64,000 nucleotides of DNA from Marinobacterium litorale DSM 23545 (GCF_000428985.1 NZ_AUAZ01000016.1:39774-103773), one strand, 5' to 3'; positions 1 to 9,697 are shown, counted from the stretch's first letter. Notes: a model not told the origin generated them from the sequence alone. A program made the numbers and translations.

Positions 1-1
1 G

Positions 2-658
2 CGCTGGCAACACCCGGAACATGGTTTAATTTCACCAGGCCGCTTCATTCCGATCATCGAGGAGTCAGACCTGATCGAGGATGTCACCCGCTGGGTGGCC
101 GAACATGCCACGGCAGACCTGACAGATATTCTGGAGCAGCAGCCCGATTTCGGTCTTTCGATCAATATCTCCGGGGCGGCACTGCATCAACCCGAGCTGT
201 GTCAGCACATCTGTGACCTGAAGGAAAAACACGCCCTGCCTGATGACAGGCTGTGCATCGAGATCACCGAGACCAGCATGATCAGCCACCTGGAAAGCTG
301 CGAACAGGCCTTGAGACGCTGGAAAGCCGCGGGCATCGAGATCTGGATTGATGATTTCGGTACCGGCTATTCCTCGCTGGCTTACATCAACAACCTCTCC
401 ATTGATGGTCTGAAGATCGACCGTTCCTTCGTCAACAATCTACTGCAAGGACACTCCCAGCCTCTGATCGAAGCCATGATCGCCCTGGCCCGTTCCCTCT
501 CACTGGAAACCGTGGCCGAGGGTATCGAGACACCGGAACAACACCAGCGCCTGATGGAAATGGGCGTCGATTACGGCCAGGGATTCGGTCTCGCCCGACC
601 CATGCGAAAGGCACAATTGCTTAAACTCATCTCCGAACAACAGCCGCTGAATACATGA
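2..658 (+). CDS. EAL-domain c-di-GMP phosphodiesterase, 3' part (gene begins before the window)
   Basis: The reading frame is open from the first bases, so the true start lies outside the window. What is visible is most of an EAL domain, the phosphodiesterase that linearises cyclic di-GMP. It begins just after the EAL triplet (RWQHPEHG) and keeps the catalytic and metal-binding motifs EITETSM, DDFGTGYSS, LKIDRSF, AEGIETPEQ and QGFGLARPM, so it looks active. Upstream domains (GGDEF, PAS or sensor) cannot be seen. The stop overlaps the start of the next gene by four bases (ATGA), suggesting translational coupling with the outer-membrane-like protein. Confidence 0.93.
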   Translation, partial: RWQHPEHGLISPGRFIPIIEESDLIEDVTRWVAEHATADLTDILEQQPDFGLSINISGAALHQPELCQHICDLKEKHALPDDRLCIEITETSMISHLESCEQALRRWKAAGIEIWIDDFGTGYSSLAYINNLSIDGLKIDRSFVNNLLQGHSQPLIEAMIALARSLSLETVAEGIETPEQHQRLMEMGVDYGQGFGLARPMRKAQLLKLISEQQPLNT

Positions 659-1557
659 AACTGCTCCCTGCACTCCCCCTGCTCCTGATGACCTCGTCCG
701 CCTGGGCGGGCGTTGAGCTCAAAACCGACATCAAATACACCGACGGCACCAGTCACAGCGTGATCGACTTTGATGACGGCGAGTTCGACAAACGGGAATA
801 TGAGCGAAAGAGCCGCTGGGAAAGTGAGACGCTGCTGGACCTGGGACTGACCCCGGATGAAAACTGGCAGTGGAGCGCACGGCTGGGCTATAACCTGCGA
901 CGCACACTGGATCGTAAACGGAACTACCGCGAAGACGACTCCCTGAAAAAGGATAAAACCCGAACCGAGTGGCGCCAGTATCCCTTTGTTGGGGTCGGAC
1001 TGCGCCGGGACTGGGACAGTGCGCTGGGAGGCTATGGCTGGTCTTTACACCTGAGTCATGATCGCTATCTGGATGTGGCTTATAAGGCCACGGAACTGGC
1101 CGACGATGCCAAGCCTGTAGCGGGCCGGGGCGAGGGGTTTCAAACCAAAATCAGCCTTCAGGCCGAGTACGGGACACCGCTATACAGCCTCTACCTGCTT
1201 CCCCGTCTAAGCTTCAAGCATGAGCAGTTCAGCGCCTGGACCGACACGGCCCAGCAGGATAGCGAGAAAGCAGAACAGGAATTGCAGTACGAAGCGCAGC
1301 TCTGGATCAGCTGGATTACCCCGGTACCGGGCTGGGAGCTGTCCACCGGACCCACCTGGCAGCTGGAACAGAAAGCCGACCGCCACCCGGGAGATCCCTG
1401 GGAGTGGGAGGATGAAGAGCAGTGGATCGGAACGCTGCGGCTGGAGTACGAGTCTCCTGCACCGGGATTCGAGCTGGAGTTGCAGGCCGAGCACTGGCTG
1501 AACGGTGCTGACAGCAGGAATATGCGCTATGGGCTCGAGCTGAGCTACGAGTTCTAA
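655..1557 (+). CDS. Predicted outer-membrane beta-barrel protein, unknown function
   Basis: 300 residues starting with a clear signal peptide (MKLLPALPLLLMTSSAWAG). The mature part is rich in alternating aromatic and charged residues (WQWSARLGYNLRR, YGWSLHLSHDRYLD, WELSTGPTWQLEQ) and ends in a phenylalanine (YGLELSYEF), the usual C-terminal signature of proteins inserted by the Bam complex. I infer a small outer-membrane beta-barrel of about 12 strands but do not recognise a named family. It overlaps the EAL gene by four bases, so its synthesis is probably linked to that c-di-GMP enzyme. The role is unknown. Confidence 0.7.
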   Translation: MKLLPALPLLLMTSSAWAGVELKTDIKYTDGTSHSVIDFDDGEFDKREYERKSRWESETLLDLGLTPDENWQWSARLGYNLRRTLDRKRNYREDDSLKKDKTRTEWRQYPFVGVGLRRDWDSALGGYGWSLHLSHDRYLDVAYKATELADDAKPVAGRGEGFQTKISLQAEYGTPLYSLYLLPRLSFKHEQFSAWTDTAQQDSEKAEQELQYEAQLWISWITPVPGWELSTGPTWQLEQKADRHPGDPWEWEDEEQWIGTLRLEYESPAPGFELELQAEHWLNGADSRNMRYGLELSYEF

Positions 1558-1563
1558 GGCCCG

Positions 1564-2325
1564 TCAGGACGCCATCAGGGCGGTCAACGCCAACCACAGC
1601 AGGCGTACCGCCAGCAGCGTGACCAGCGTCTTGAAAATCAGGCTGAAGCGATCGGCCGGTATCTTTTTGAGCAGATGAAGGCCGATCCAGGTCCCCAGCG
1701 CACCGCTGGCGATCATCACCAGTGACAGCCCCAGCCAGTCAATAAAGCTGAAGCCGATAAAGGTAAAAACGGCAGCCTTGAGCATATGCTGGATCGACAG
1801 ACAGGTGGCGAAAGTCCCCACGGTGCGAAACCGGTCAAAACTGTTGCGATGGATGTACGCGCCCACCAGCGGCCCGGTGGCACCGACAAACACTGTTAGC
1901 ACCGTCGTGATCGATCCCATCAGTATCAGCGATAACCGCGACAACTCGCGGCGTGAGGGTTTGGGGCCCCACACCAGCCAGAGAATAAAGAGACCAATGG
2001 AAAGCTGTATCGTCGCCAGCGGCAGCTGCACCACGATCATGGAGGCCAACAGCGCGCCGGGAACGGCGCCGGCGGCGAATAAACCGGCCATTCGCCAATC
2101 GATATGACGGCGCATCATCACGGCGCGGTTGGCATTGGAGCCCAGCTGAACCAGGCCATGAACCGGAATCAGGGCATTCAGTGGCACAACCTGCCCCATC
2201 ACCGCGATTAGCAGAAGACCGCCACCGATTCCCATGGCAGCGGTCATCATGGAGGTGAACCCCGCGGTCAAGACCAGCAGGATAGCTTGCGCCACCGAAA
2301 GATCCGGTGGCAGCAATGAGATCAT
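1564..2325 (-). CDS. TauE/SafE family membrane permease
   Basis: 253 residues, almost entirely hydrophobic, with about eight predicted membrane segments in two halves. The N-terminal half contains the glycine-rich stretch MMTAAMGIGGGLLLIAV and the second half AVFTFIGFSFIDW, matching the TauE/SafE (DUF81) family of putative sulfite/organosulfonate or other anion exporters. The substrate cannot be told from sequence. Its start codon overlaps the stop of the upstream EAL-HDOD gene by four bases, so the two are co-transcribed. It ends six bases from the end of the convergent outer-membrane gene. Confidence 0.88.
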   Translation of the reverse strand: MISLLPPDLSVAQAILLVLTAGFTSMMTAAMGIGGGLLLIAVMGQVVPLNALIPVHGLVQLGSNANRAVMMRRHIDWRMAGLFAAGAVPGALLASMIVVQLPLATIQLSIGLFILWLVWGPKPSRRELSRLSLILMGSITTVLTVFVGATGPLVGAYIHRNSFDRFRTVGTFATCLSIQHMLKAAVFTFIGFSFIDWLGLSLVMIASGALGTWIGLHLLKKIPADRFSLIFKTLVTLLAVRLLWLALTALMAS

Positions 2326-3569
2326 GCCGCCTGCAACGCCTGCATCACCTGGGTGGACCAGGCCACACTATGGCGATAAGCCATCTCATAGAAGTGGCGT
2401 TCAAGCAGGCGTTGGAGATGTTCAAACTCGCCACGCTCGTAGTGCTCCACTTCCTGCAGGATCTGCCCCATGGAGCCCGTACGGCTCACCAGTGCATCCT
2501 TCATATCCTGACGCAGCGGGACCTGATCCATCAGTTCTTTCATCTCGATATCCATCATCACATCAAGTTGAGAGAGCAGACCTACGATAAAGTGGTTGAT
2601 CGGTTCTTCCCGCTCGGTCATCTCGGCCACGAGTTCACACATCCGGCCACGCTGAAGCATGTTGCGGGTCAGATCATCCGGCTTGTTACCATCGCTGTTG
2701 GCCATGAACAGCATCACCCAGCGGCGGATCTGATCCATTCCCAGCAACGCGATAGCGTGGGACAGGGAGGTAATCTCCCGGCGTAGATTAAACGCGGCGG
2801 AGTTAACCACACGCAGGATCCGATAGGTCAGCTGCGGATCATTAAGCGCAATCTCTTCCACCGACTGTGCCGTGGCGTTGGGGCGTTGCAGTTCCGCCAG
2901 CAGCTGGATCAAAACCACCTTGTTGCCGGTGATTTTCTTACCTTTAACCGGTTCAGGCTTGCTGAGGAAGTAGCCCATATAGAGCTCGAAGCCCATCTCC
3001 AGACAGAGACGGAACTCCTCTTTGGTTTCTACCTTATCGGCCAGCAGTTCAAGCTGATAGGGACGCAGCTTTTGCAAAATGGCGGGCAGGTTATCCAGGC
3101 CCAACTTCTGAATATCAATCTTCAGCACGTGGACCGTATTCATAAGCGGTGCAAAACGCTCATCGGTGGGATCATAATCCGCCAATGCGAGACGGTACCC
3201 CTGCGACGCCAGATCCTTGACCCGATCGACCAGGGCCGGGCTGAACTTGGAATGACCCAGTATCTCGATCACGAAGCTCTGACGCGGCAGGTCCGGCATA
3301 TCATGATCAAGCAGGAAGCTATCGGTCACTTTCAGAAAACAGGGCAGATTGTGCACCTCACCACCCTGGCTGACGCTGGAGTATGTGCCCTGCAAAACGC
3401 CCAGTGTCGCATCCTTATCGGCGAGCCCCTCAACGAAACTGCCTTTTGGGTCCCGGAACAAAAGCTCAAACGCCGCCACATCCTGACTCTTGGTATAGAT
3501 TGGCTGGCGAGCCATCAGAACCTGAATGTCCTCGGCGCCCCCGTCGATATCCTTGCCTGTTGTAGCCAC
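2322..3569 (-). CDS. EAL-HDOD domain signalling protein
   Basis: 415 residues with an N-terminal EAL-like domain (about residues 15-205; MARQPIYTKSQDVAAFELLF) followed by a C-terminal HDOD domain (about 210-400; ILRVVNSAAFNLRREITSLS). In this YuxH-like family the EAL triplet and catalytic residues are degenerate (here FELLF in place of EALLR), so it is expected to bind c-di-GMP or partners, not cleave it. The HDOD domain is a non-catalytic HD relative used in signalling. It is the first gene of a two-gene leftward unit with the TauE-like permease. A second HDOD protein lies at 62889-63710. Confidence 0.87.
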   Translation of the reverse strand: MATTGKDIDGGAEDIQVLMARQPIYTKSQDVAAFELLFRDPKGSFVEGLADKDATLGVLQGTYSSVSQGGEVHNLPCFLKVTDSFLLDHDMPDLPRQSFVIEILGHSKFSPALVDRVKDLASQGYRLALADYDPTDERFAPLMNTVHVLKIDIQKLGLDNLPAILQKLRPYQLELLADKVETKEEFRLCLEMGFELYMGYFLSKPEPVKGKKITGNKVVLIQLLAELQRPNATAQSVEEIALNDPQLTYRILRVVNSAAFNLRREITSLSHAIALLGMDQIRRWVMLFMANSDGNKPDDLTRNMLQRGRMCELVAEMTEREEPINHFIVGLLSQLDVMMDIEMKELMDQVPLRQDMKDALVSRTGSMGQILQEVEHYERGEFEHLQRLLERHFYEMAYRHSVAWSTQVMQALQAA

Positions 3570-3693
3570 CTGTAAAACCTCTGATTGTTAATGCCCGCCG
3601 GGAGGACACAACCTCCCACTCACTGCCCGACTGTGGACACGACGCCCTAGTATACTCAACAGCGGCCTATTGTCTGCAACGGCAAACGCCTGT

Positions 3694-6021
3694 TCAACTC
3701 TGTGTATCACGCTGATGCTTCTGCAGCCACAGCTCAAACTCCGCCAGGCGCATCGGCTGACCGTAGAGAAAGCCCTGTAGCAGGTCACAACCGCTGTCAA
3801 TCAGCGCCTGGGCCTGGGCTTCGGTTTCTACACCCTCGGCGGTGACCTTGAGACCACGCGCGTGGCAGAGAGAGATTATCGGCTCCAAAAGGGCGAAGTT
3901 TCCGGGAAGCATCAGCCGTTCGACGAAACTGCGATCCAGTTTGATCTTGTCCACCGGGTATTCCAGCATCTGCATCATCGAGGTGTAGCCGGTACCAAAG
4001 TCGTCGATGGCGATCTGCAGACCCAGATCGCGCAGGCGATGCAGCAACTGGTCGCGCTGACGGCTGGCGTCGACCCCGACGGTTTCGGTCATCTCCACTT
4101 CGATCATGTCGGCCGGTACCGACAACAACTGGATCTGTTCACCGATATACCGATCCACATCGCCGCCGGTAAGCTCTGCCGACGACAGGTTGATCGATAG
4201 CTGCACCTGACGGCCGATCATGTTGCTCAGTGCGGCGAAGTCAGACAACGCCTGCGCGATCACCCACCGGTCCAGCTTACTGTAAAGACCGGTGCGCTCA
4301 GCAATGGGGATAAACTGATCAGGTCGCACTGCGCCCAACACCGGCGAGTACCAGCGCAGCAGCGCTTCACACCCGGCAATCCGACCTCTTCCGTCCAGAA
4401 TCGGCATATAGGTGAGGAAAAACTCTTCATCAAAATCGATCGCCTTGAGCTGATGTTCGATCTCCAGCGACCAACGCGCCTGACGGGCCAGCTCCTGAGA
4501 ATAAAACGCGACCTGGTTCTTACCGCCGTTCTTGGCCTGGTACATGGCGGTATCCGCGTTGGAGATCAGCTGAGTGATGGTATGGCCATCCTGTGGATAA
4601 CGCGCAATGCCCACACTGCAGGTCACCGGATAGCTGCCCATTTCAAACCGATAGCCCCCTTCAACCAGTCCCAACAGCGCCTGGGCCACACGCTCGCAGT
4701 GGTTCTCATCCTGATACCGATAGAGCAGTACCGCGAACTCATCACCGGCAAGACGCGCCAGAATCGCCTGGCCGGCTCTGGGTGAGCGCTCGGTCTCCTG
4801 CTTCACCAGCACACCGGCTCGCTGAGAGAATGATTTAAGCAGGGCATCACCCACACTGTGGCCGTACTTGTCATTGACGAACTTAAAGTGATCCAGATCG
4901 ATATAGAGCAGTGCTACATGGTAGCCGTGGTCGCTCGCAGCCTTGAGTTCACGAACCGCCATTTCATAAAAATGGTTGCGGTTGGGCAGCTCGGTGAGTG
5001 TATCGCGCTCAGCCAACTCCCGTGATCGCCGATAGGCATCGGATAACTGGCCGTAGAGCTGTTGGAAGCGCTGCGCCAGCCGCCCGATCTCGTCTCGGCT
5101 CTGGATATCGATACGGTTGCGCTGTCCGTGCATCACATCGTTCAGCTGATGCTCCAGCTCCGCCACCGGCTCCGTAATAAAGCGCCGCATCAGTGAAGTC
5201 AGCAGTAGCGCACATAACCCGCTCAGCACCAGAGCACCGATCGTCAGCCCCTGAGCCAGGGTCGTCAACTGCTTGGCAACAAACCGCTCATCCGGCTCCA
5301 CGCGCAGGTAGAGGGAAGGCAATAACCGAACCTCGTGCTCCAGTAGCCGAGGCCTGGGCCCACTCTCTTCACTCCAGGTCACGCGTGCATCGTAGGCCTC
5401 CACCAGCTCGGCCAGCTGCTGATCAAACGCATTCAGCTCCACGGCAATCTGCACCAAAACGCTGTTCTCACGCTGAGTGGCCAAGGGGGCGGCAAAGGTT
5501 CGTCGGTCGATCAACTTGTGATGAATCAGGAGTGAGTCACCGGTTTCCGTACGCTCAAGGCTTACACCGCTGAGCCCGCCACTCAGCCAGGCCTGCCGCG
5601 CCTGATCAAGCTCTACGTTGCTGATCTCGCTGAACGGGTTATCGGTACTGGCAAAGTAAAATTCGGGCACCGCCGCGGGCCCGAATACCGTAAACGACAG
5701 ATAGTCAGAGCGTTGCCGTGTCAAATTACCCAGAGCGGCTTCCAGCTTGCTGCCCAGGGCCTGCTGCCGGTAGCTGTTATCCTGCTCCAGCAGAAATTGG
5801 TGGAGTGCTTCAGATTCCGACAGGGCAAACAGATAACTGTCGGCAAAGGACGCGTACACCGAGAAGGTGGAGCGCAACTCGGTGAGTTTGTTGCTCAGCC
5901 GCGCCTGCTCCAGCCGTTCAACCGATGAACGTTCCGCATAGTAGACCGCCACGGCGACCAGCACATAACTGGCCAGCAGTACCGGAACGATAAGAAAGGC
6001 GGCGCGCTTACTGAGATTCAT
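3694..6021 (-). CDS. MbaA-like membrane GGDEF-EAL protein
   Basis: 775 residues: membrane segment near 7-28, a periplasmic domain of about 220 residues, second membrane segment near 252-276 (LTIGALVLSGLCALLLTSLM), HAMP linker, GGDEF domain with the variant motif AGDEF near 424 and no inhibitory RxxD site, then an EAL domain beginning EALLRW near 550 with intact EMTET, DDFGTGYTS, KLDRSF and EGVETE. The phosphodiesterase should work; cyclase activity is uncertain. The upstream gene encodes a PotD-like binding protein and overlaps this start by 14 bases. That pairing matches the Vibrio NspS-MbaA polyamine sensor, in which the binding protein controls the switch between cyclase and phosphodiesterase. 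The NspS-MbaA role is inferred from context. Confidence 0.85.
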   Translation of the reverse strand: MNLSKRAAFLIVPVLLASYVLVAVAVYYAERSSVERLEQARLSNKLTELRSTFSVYASFADSYLFALSESEALHQFLLEQDNSYRQQALGSKLEAALGNLTRQRSDYLSFTVFGPAAVPEFYFASTDNPFSEISNVELDQARQAWLSGGLSGVSLERTETGDSLLIHHKLIDRRTFAAPLATQRENSVLVQIAVELNAFDQQLAELVEAYDARVTWSEESGPRPRLLEHEVRLLPSLYLRVEPDERFVAKQLTTLAQGLTIGALVLSGLCALLLTSLMRRFITEPVAELEHQLNDVMHGQRNRIDIQSRDEIGRLAQRFQQLYGQLSDAYRRSRELAERDTLTELPNRNHFYEMAVRELKAASDHGYHVALLYIDLDHFKFVNDKYGHSVGDALLKSFSQRAGVLVKQETERSPRAGQAILARLAGDEFAVLLYRYQDENHCERVAQALLGLVEGGYRFEMGSYPVTCSVGIARYPQDGHTITQLISNADTAMYQAKNGGKNQVAFYSQELARQARWSLEIEHQLKAIDFDEEFFLTYMPILDGRGRIAGCEALLRWYSPVLGAVRPDQFIPIAERTGLYSKLDRWVIAQALSDFAALSNMIGRQVQLSINLSSAELTGGDVDRYIGEQIQLLSVPADMIEVEMTETVGVDASRQRDQLLHRLRDLGLQIAIDDFGTGYTSMMQMLEYPVDKIKLDRSFVERLMLPGNFALLEPIISLCHARGLKVTAEGVETEAQAQALIDSGCDLLQGFLYGQPMRLAEFELWLQKHQRDTQS

Positions 6022-7060
6022 GCAACTTTCTTATGGCATGGGTCATACGCTGACGTAGCAACAGATTCTCATCGGAGATCGGCTCATACAGCTGGCGCTT
6101 TGCCATCACCGACTCCGGTGGGTAAACGGTTTGATCTGCGCGCACCTCGGAGCCAAGCAACGCCCGCGCGGCACGGTTGGGTGTACCCACCCAAAGCGCT
6201 TCGGCGTTCAGCGCGGCAATTTCAGGACGGTTCAGGAAATCGATAAACCGCTCTGCCCAACGGGCTTGAGGGGAATCCGTCACCACCGAGAGGCAATCGA
6301 CCCACAGAATCGTGCCCTCATCAGGCACCACATAGTGCCACTGCTCACTACCACTGATCGCGTTAAGCACTTCCTGGTCACCGCTGTAGACGGTTGCCAT
6401 ATAGAGCTCATCAGCCTGGGCTGAGGTTTGCAGGTAGGTAATGGCGTAGTCGTAGGTGAGCACCGCCGGGACCTGCTGGCGCAGAGCTTCAAAGGTCTGC
6501 TCAAGCTCGCCACGGTCGTCGGTATTGATAGAGTGACCGTTCAACAACAGAGTGGGCGCGAGCATATCAGTGATATCGTCCATCATACCGATATGTCCAT
6601 AAAGCGCCGCCGGGGGCTCCATTATATCGGCCCAGCTGGTGGGCTTCGCTACCTTGTCTGCCCGGTAAGCAATCCCTAACGTCCCCCACATGTAAGGTAC
6701 CGCGTACTGACTGCACTGGGCCTGGAATTCGGGCTCCAGATGCTGCAGGTTGGGCGCCTGCTCACGCGTGGGTGCATGAATGAGGCCGCGCTCACCAAAC
6801 AGACGGGACGCCACCTCATCGACAACGACCAGATCAATGTCATGGCGCCCCACATCCACCAGAATCTGGTCTCGGCGCTCGTCGTTGTCGAAGTAGACCT
6901 GATCAATACGAATACCGGTTTCGACCTCCCAGCGCTCGATCACCGCCGGGTCCAGGTACTCCTCCCAGTTGAGCAGCGTTAACGTCTCGGCACCAGCAGC
7001 GGCTGTTATTCCCAGTAATCCCGCCACTGCGGCTACCCAGCGTATCCTGTCCTTTTGCAT
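6008..7060 (-). CDS. NspS/PotD-like periplasmic polyamine-binding protein
   Basis: 350 residues from the ATG at 7060, which has GAGGG six bases upstream; an in-frame start 36 codons earlier would not leave a sensible leader. A signal peptide (ending near AAAGAETLTLLNW) precedes a spermidine/putrescine-binding fold (LTLLNWEEYLDPAVIERWE, VPYMWGTLGIAYRADKV). Dedicated polyamine importers have permease and ATPase genes beside the binding protein; none is present here. Instead the gene runs into the GGDEF-EAL gene, so I infer that it reports external polyamine to that protein. Ligand identity (spermidine, norspermidine, putrescine) cannot be read from sequence. Confidence 0.85.
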   Translation of the reverse strand: MQKDRIRWVAAVAGLLGITAAAGAETLTLLNWEEYLDPAVIERWEVETGIRIDQVYFDNDERRDQILVDVGRHDIDLVVVDEVASRLFGERGLIHAPTREQAPNLQHLEPEFQAQCSQYAVPYMWGTLGIAYRADKVAKPTSWADIMEPPAALYGHIGMMDDITDMLAPTLLLNGHSINTDDRGELEQTFEALRQQVPAVLTYDYAITYLQTSAQADELYMATVYSGDQEVLNAISGSEQWHYVVPDEGTILWVDCLSVVTDSPQARWAERFIDFLNRPEIAALNAEALWVGTPNRAARALLGSEVRADQTVYPPESVMAKRQLYEPISDENLLLRQRMTHAIRKLHESQ

Positions 7061-7230
7061 CAGTGCCCTCTGATCCAGGAGCGATTCCAGCCAGAAAAAT
7101 CCGAGTATACCAATCCTCGGGGACAGTGAAAGCGCCCTGTTAAATCCGGGTTCACGCACTGCTGTCATAAAGTGATCACGTTGTTCTGATTTAATCCGCA
7201 GCCGAATTCCTGTGAACTGAGGACAACTCC

Positions 7231-7476
7231 ATGCTTGGCAATATCAGTATCTGGCAGCTGGTCATCGTACTGGCGATCGTTATTCTGCTTTTTGGTACCA
7301 AAAAGCTGCGTACCCTGGGCGGTGATCTTGGCGGCGCCCTCAGAAGCTTCAAGAAAGCGGTCAGTGACAGTGATGCAGCTCTGTCCGACAACGGCAAGCT
7401 GGAAAACGCTCAGGATGCCCGGTTCGATAGCACCGATACCCGGTCCCAGGCAGCCGATCCCGTAACTCACAAGTAA
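7231..7476 (+). CDS. tatA: Twin-arginine translocase subunit TatA
   Basis: 81 residues with the family layout: short periplasmic N-terminus, one membrane helix ([19 protein letters not shown]), the hinge [19 protein letters not shown] and an amphipathic helix, then an acidic tail. TatA forms the size-adaptable pore that lets folded proteins cross the inner membrane. First gene of a tatABC operon, 11 bases before tatB. PhoX phosphatases, one of which is present as a fragment at 13457-14264, are typical Tat substrates. Confidence 0.96.
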   Translation: MLGNISIWQLVIVLAIVILLFGTKKLRTLGGDLGGALRSFKKAVSDSDAALSDNGKLENAQDARFDSTDTRSQAADPVTHK

Positions 7477-7487
7477 GCGACTGGCGC

Positions 7488-7805
7488 ATGGTGGATATCG
7501 GATTTTCCGAACTGCTGATTATCGCAGTTGTGGCGCTTCTGGTCCTTGGCCCGGACCGTTTACCCATTGCCGCGAAGACCTGCGGTCTCTGGTTGGGCCG
7601 CATCCGTCGTACCGTCGGCTCCATCCAATCGGAGATCAGGGAGGAGCTGAAGGTTGAGGAGCTCAAGCAGGCCGCGGCTCGCAAACGGGAAACCCTGGAG
7701 CAGGAGCTGGGGCCGGTAAAGCGGAGTTTCGGTTCAAACCGGTCGGATGACGTTTCGGCTGACACAACGCGCAGCGGCGCGCCCGACAGTAAAGAGATGA
7801 CATGA
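7488..7805 (+). CDS. tatB: Twin-arginine translocase subunit TatB
   Basis: 105 residues: N-terminal membrane helix with the TatB signature [20 protein letters not shown] (residues 5-24), followed by an amphipathic helix with coiled-coil character ([20 protein letters not shown]) and a short variable tail. TatB works with TatC to recognise twin-arginine signal peptides. Shorter than the E. coli protein (about 170 residues) but only the dispensable C-terminal tail is reduced. Overlaps tatC by four bases. Confidence 0.95.
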   Translation: MVDIGFSELLIIAVVALLVLGPDRLPIAAKTCGLWLGRIRRTVGSIQSEIREELKVEELKQAAARKRETLEQELGPVKRSFGSNRSDDVSADTTRSGAPDSKEMT

Positions 7806-8545
7806 GCCCAAACACAGAATCCTCTCAGCCACTGATCGCCCATCTGGTGGAGCTACGTCAGCGTCTGCTCTACTGCGTATTGGCCGTCATCGTAATCTTC
7901 ATGCCGCTGTTCTATTTCGCCAATGAGCTCTACACCTGGATCTCGGCTCCTCTGTCGCAGCTGCTGCCGGAGGGCACCAGCATGATCGCGACCGATGTTA
8001 CCTCACCCTTTTTCGCCCCCTTTAAACTCACGCTGGTACTCTCCCTGTTTCTCGCGATGCCGTTGATTCTGCATCAAGCCTGGGGCTTCCTCGCCCCTGG
8101 GCTGTACAGCCATGAAAAGCGACTGGCGGTGCCGATTCTGCTCTCCAGCATCCTGCTGTTCTATTTCGGCATCAGCTTCGCCTATTTTGTGGTATTCCCG
8201 ATCATCTTCGGTTTTTTCACCAGCGTCGGGCCGGAAAACGTGGCGGTCATGACCGATATCGACAGCTACCTGAACTTTGTCCTGAAGCTGTTTTTCGCCT
8301 TTGGCGTGGTGTTTGAGATCCCGGTGGCGACGTTGCTACTGGTAGGATCAGGCATAACCAACGTACAGGACCTGACCGGTAAGCGTCCCTATGTGATCGT
8401 GGGTTGCTTCGTGGTGGGCATGCTGCTGACACCGCCGGATCTGATTTCGCAGAGCCTGCTGGCGATACCGATGTGGTTGCTGTTCGAGCTGGGTATCCTG
8501 ATGGCTCGCGCCATGATCCGCAGTCCGGAAGCCGAAACCGCTTAA
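7802..8545 (+). CDS. tatC: Twin-arginine translocase subunit TatC
   Basis: 247 residues with six predicted membrane helices and the conserved cytoplasmic N-terminus ([20 protein letters not shown]), which forms part of the twin-arginine binding site, and the [17 protein letters not shown] segment that holds the conserved membrane glutamate. TatC is the main receptor for Tat signal peptides. Start overlaps the tatB stop (ATGA). It is followed, convergently and only five bases away, by gspN. Confidence 0.97.
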   Translation: MSPNTESSQPLIAHLVELRQRLLYCVLAVIVIFMPLFYFANELYTWISAPLSQLLPEGTSMIATDVTSPFFAPFKLTLVLSLFLAMPLILHQAWGFLAPGLYSHEKRLAVPILLSSILLFYFGISFAYFVVFPIIFGFFTSVGPENVAVMTDIDSYLNFVLKLFFAFGVVFEIPVATLLLVGSGITNVQDLTGKRPYVIVGCFVVGMLLTPPDLISQSLLAIPMWLLFELGILMARAMIRSPEAETA

Positions 8546-8549
8546 ACGA

Positions 8550-9266
8550 TTACCAACGCCAGCCGCGCTGAATCTGCTCGCCACCGCCCCGGTTCAGACC
8601 GATGGTTCGCGCCGGTTCTGCCAGCGGGCTGCCAGCGCGGATATGGCCGTTAAGGCGACTGCGCCGGGCGGCCAGATCCGCAACAAAGTTCAGCTGCTGC
8701 CCCTCACCCCGCGTCTGTGCCCTCAGTAACAGGCCCGCCTGACAATCCAGGGTTAATGTCACCTGACCAAAGGGCGCAACCAGTGGCGTCTGCAACCGTA
8801 AGTTATTACTTACAAACGCCCCCTGCGCCTGAGCACAGCCGTTTGCACGGCCTTCCAGCTGCACGGCCCCCTGCCACTGCCCTGCCCAGCTAAACGGCGA
8901 CTGTGAAGCTCCCCTGGACACCCATTGACCGGGCTGCGGGACCACATCAGCCCGCCAGCGCCAGGGCCAGCCACTCAGATGCAGTTGCCAACGTTGACCC
9001 GAGATCGCAAACCCACCCCGAGCAGTCAGCGGCCAGTCTGCTGCCAGATACCAGTTCACATCCTCGAGTTGCCAGCCGGGCCCCGCTACACGGTCAATCT
9101 GCCCTTGAATCAGGCTGCCTTGCAGCGTCTCCAACTCAAGATCCCGTGGTAACTCTAGCTGCTCCGCCCAGTAGGACAGGGGTACACCCGCCAACAGGGT
9201 GCCGGTAAACACGGTACCGCCCGCAACCAGACAACACCCGCTCCACAGTATCGACTTCAGTCTCAA
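8550..9266 (-). CDS. gspN: Type II secretion system protein GspN
   Basis: 238 residues with an N-terminal membrane anchor (LWSGCCLVAGGTVFTGTLLAG) and a periplasmic domain with a GspN/LptC-like repetitive beta pattern (LTARGGFAISGQRWQLHLSG; LQGSLIQGQIDRVAGPGW). GspN is a minor inner-membrane component found in only part of the type II systems. Last gene of a leftward gsp operon; its ATG overlaps the gspM stop by four bases. Confidence 0.88.
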   Translation of the reverse strand: MRLKSILWSGCCLVAGGTVFTGTLLAGVPLSYWAEQLELPRDLELETLQGSLIQGQIDRVAGPGWQLEDVNWYLAADWPLTARGGFAISGQRWQLHLSGWPWRWRADVVPQPGQWVSRGASQSPFSWAGQWQGAVQLEGRANGCAQAQGAFVSNNLRLQTPLVAPFGQVTLTLDCQAGLLLRAQTRGEGQQLNFVADLAARRSRLNGHIRAGSPLAEPARTIGLNRGGGEQIQRGWRW

Positions 9267-9697
9267 CGCCTAACCTCCCGGCTTTGCAGTGGCAAAATCA
9301 CCAGCTCAAAGTTAAACCGGCCCTGGTGTGAATCGATATTCCAGGCATGGGGATACCAGCCCTGCGTTGCCAGCACCGCCATCAAGTCTCTCAGTCCATC
9401 GAGTTGAGGGCTGACACCCTGCAATGCCCATCCCCCGTCTCCAGGCTCCAGACGCGCCAAGCGCACCCCCTCAGCCTGCGCTAGCTGGCCCAGTTTCTGG
9501 GCATCGAGCTCGGTACTTTCCACCAGCTGTCCACTGAGCTGATAGAGCGAACACCACTGCTCCAGAGCATGCTGCTGTTTCAACCACTGCTGAGCACCCA
9601 GCCAGGCGCACAGCAGGGCGCTGATGATCAAAGCAACCGTCAGACGCTGCCGCTCTGCCCGGGGCCGACTTTGCCAATACTGCTGAATAACACTCAT
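9263..9697 (-). CDS. gspM: Type II secretion system protein GspM
   Basis: 144 residues: a short cytoplasmic N-terminus, one membrane helix (LTVALIISALLCAWLGAQQWL) and a small ferredoxin-like periplasmic domain. GspM binds GspL and helps to connect the secretion ATPase to the inner-membrane platform. Overlaps both gspL and gspN by four bases, as expected in a tightly coupled operon. Confidence 0.87.
   Translation of the reverse strand: MSVIQQYWQSRPRAERQRLTVALIISALLCAWLGAQQWLKQQHALEQWCSLYQLSGQLVESTELDAQKLGQLAQAEGVRLARLEPGDGGWALQGVSPQLDGLRDLMAVLATQGWYPHAWNIDSHQGRFNFELVILPLQSREVRR

Noticed and set aside
6008..7060. A complete spermidine/putrescine ABC importer
   Set aside because: Only the binding protein is present; no permease or ATPase gene lies on either side.
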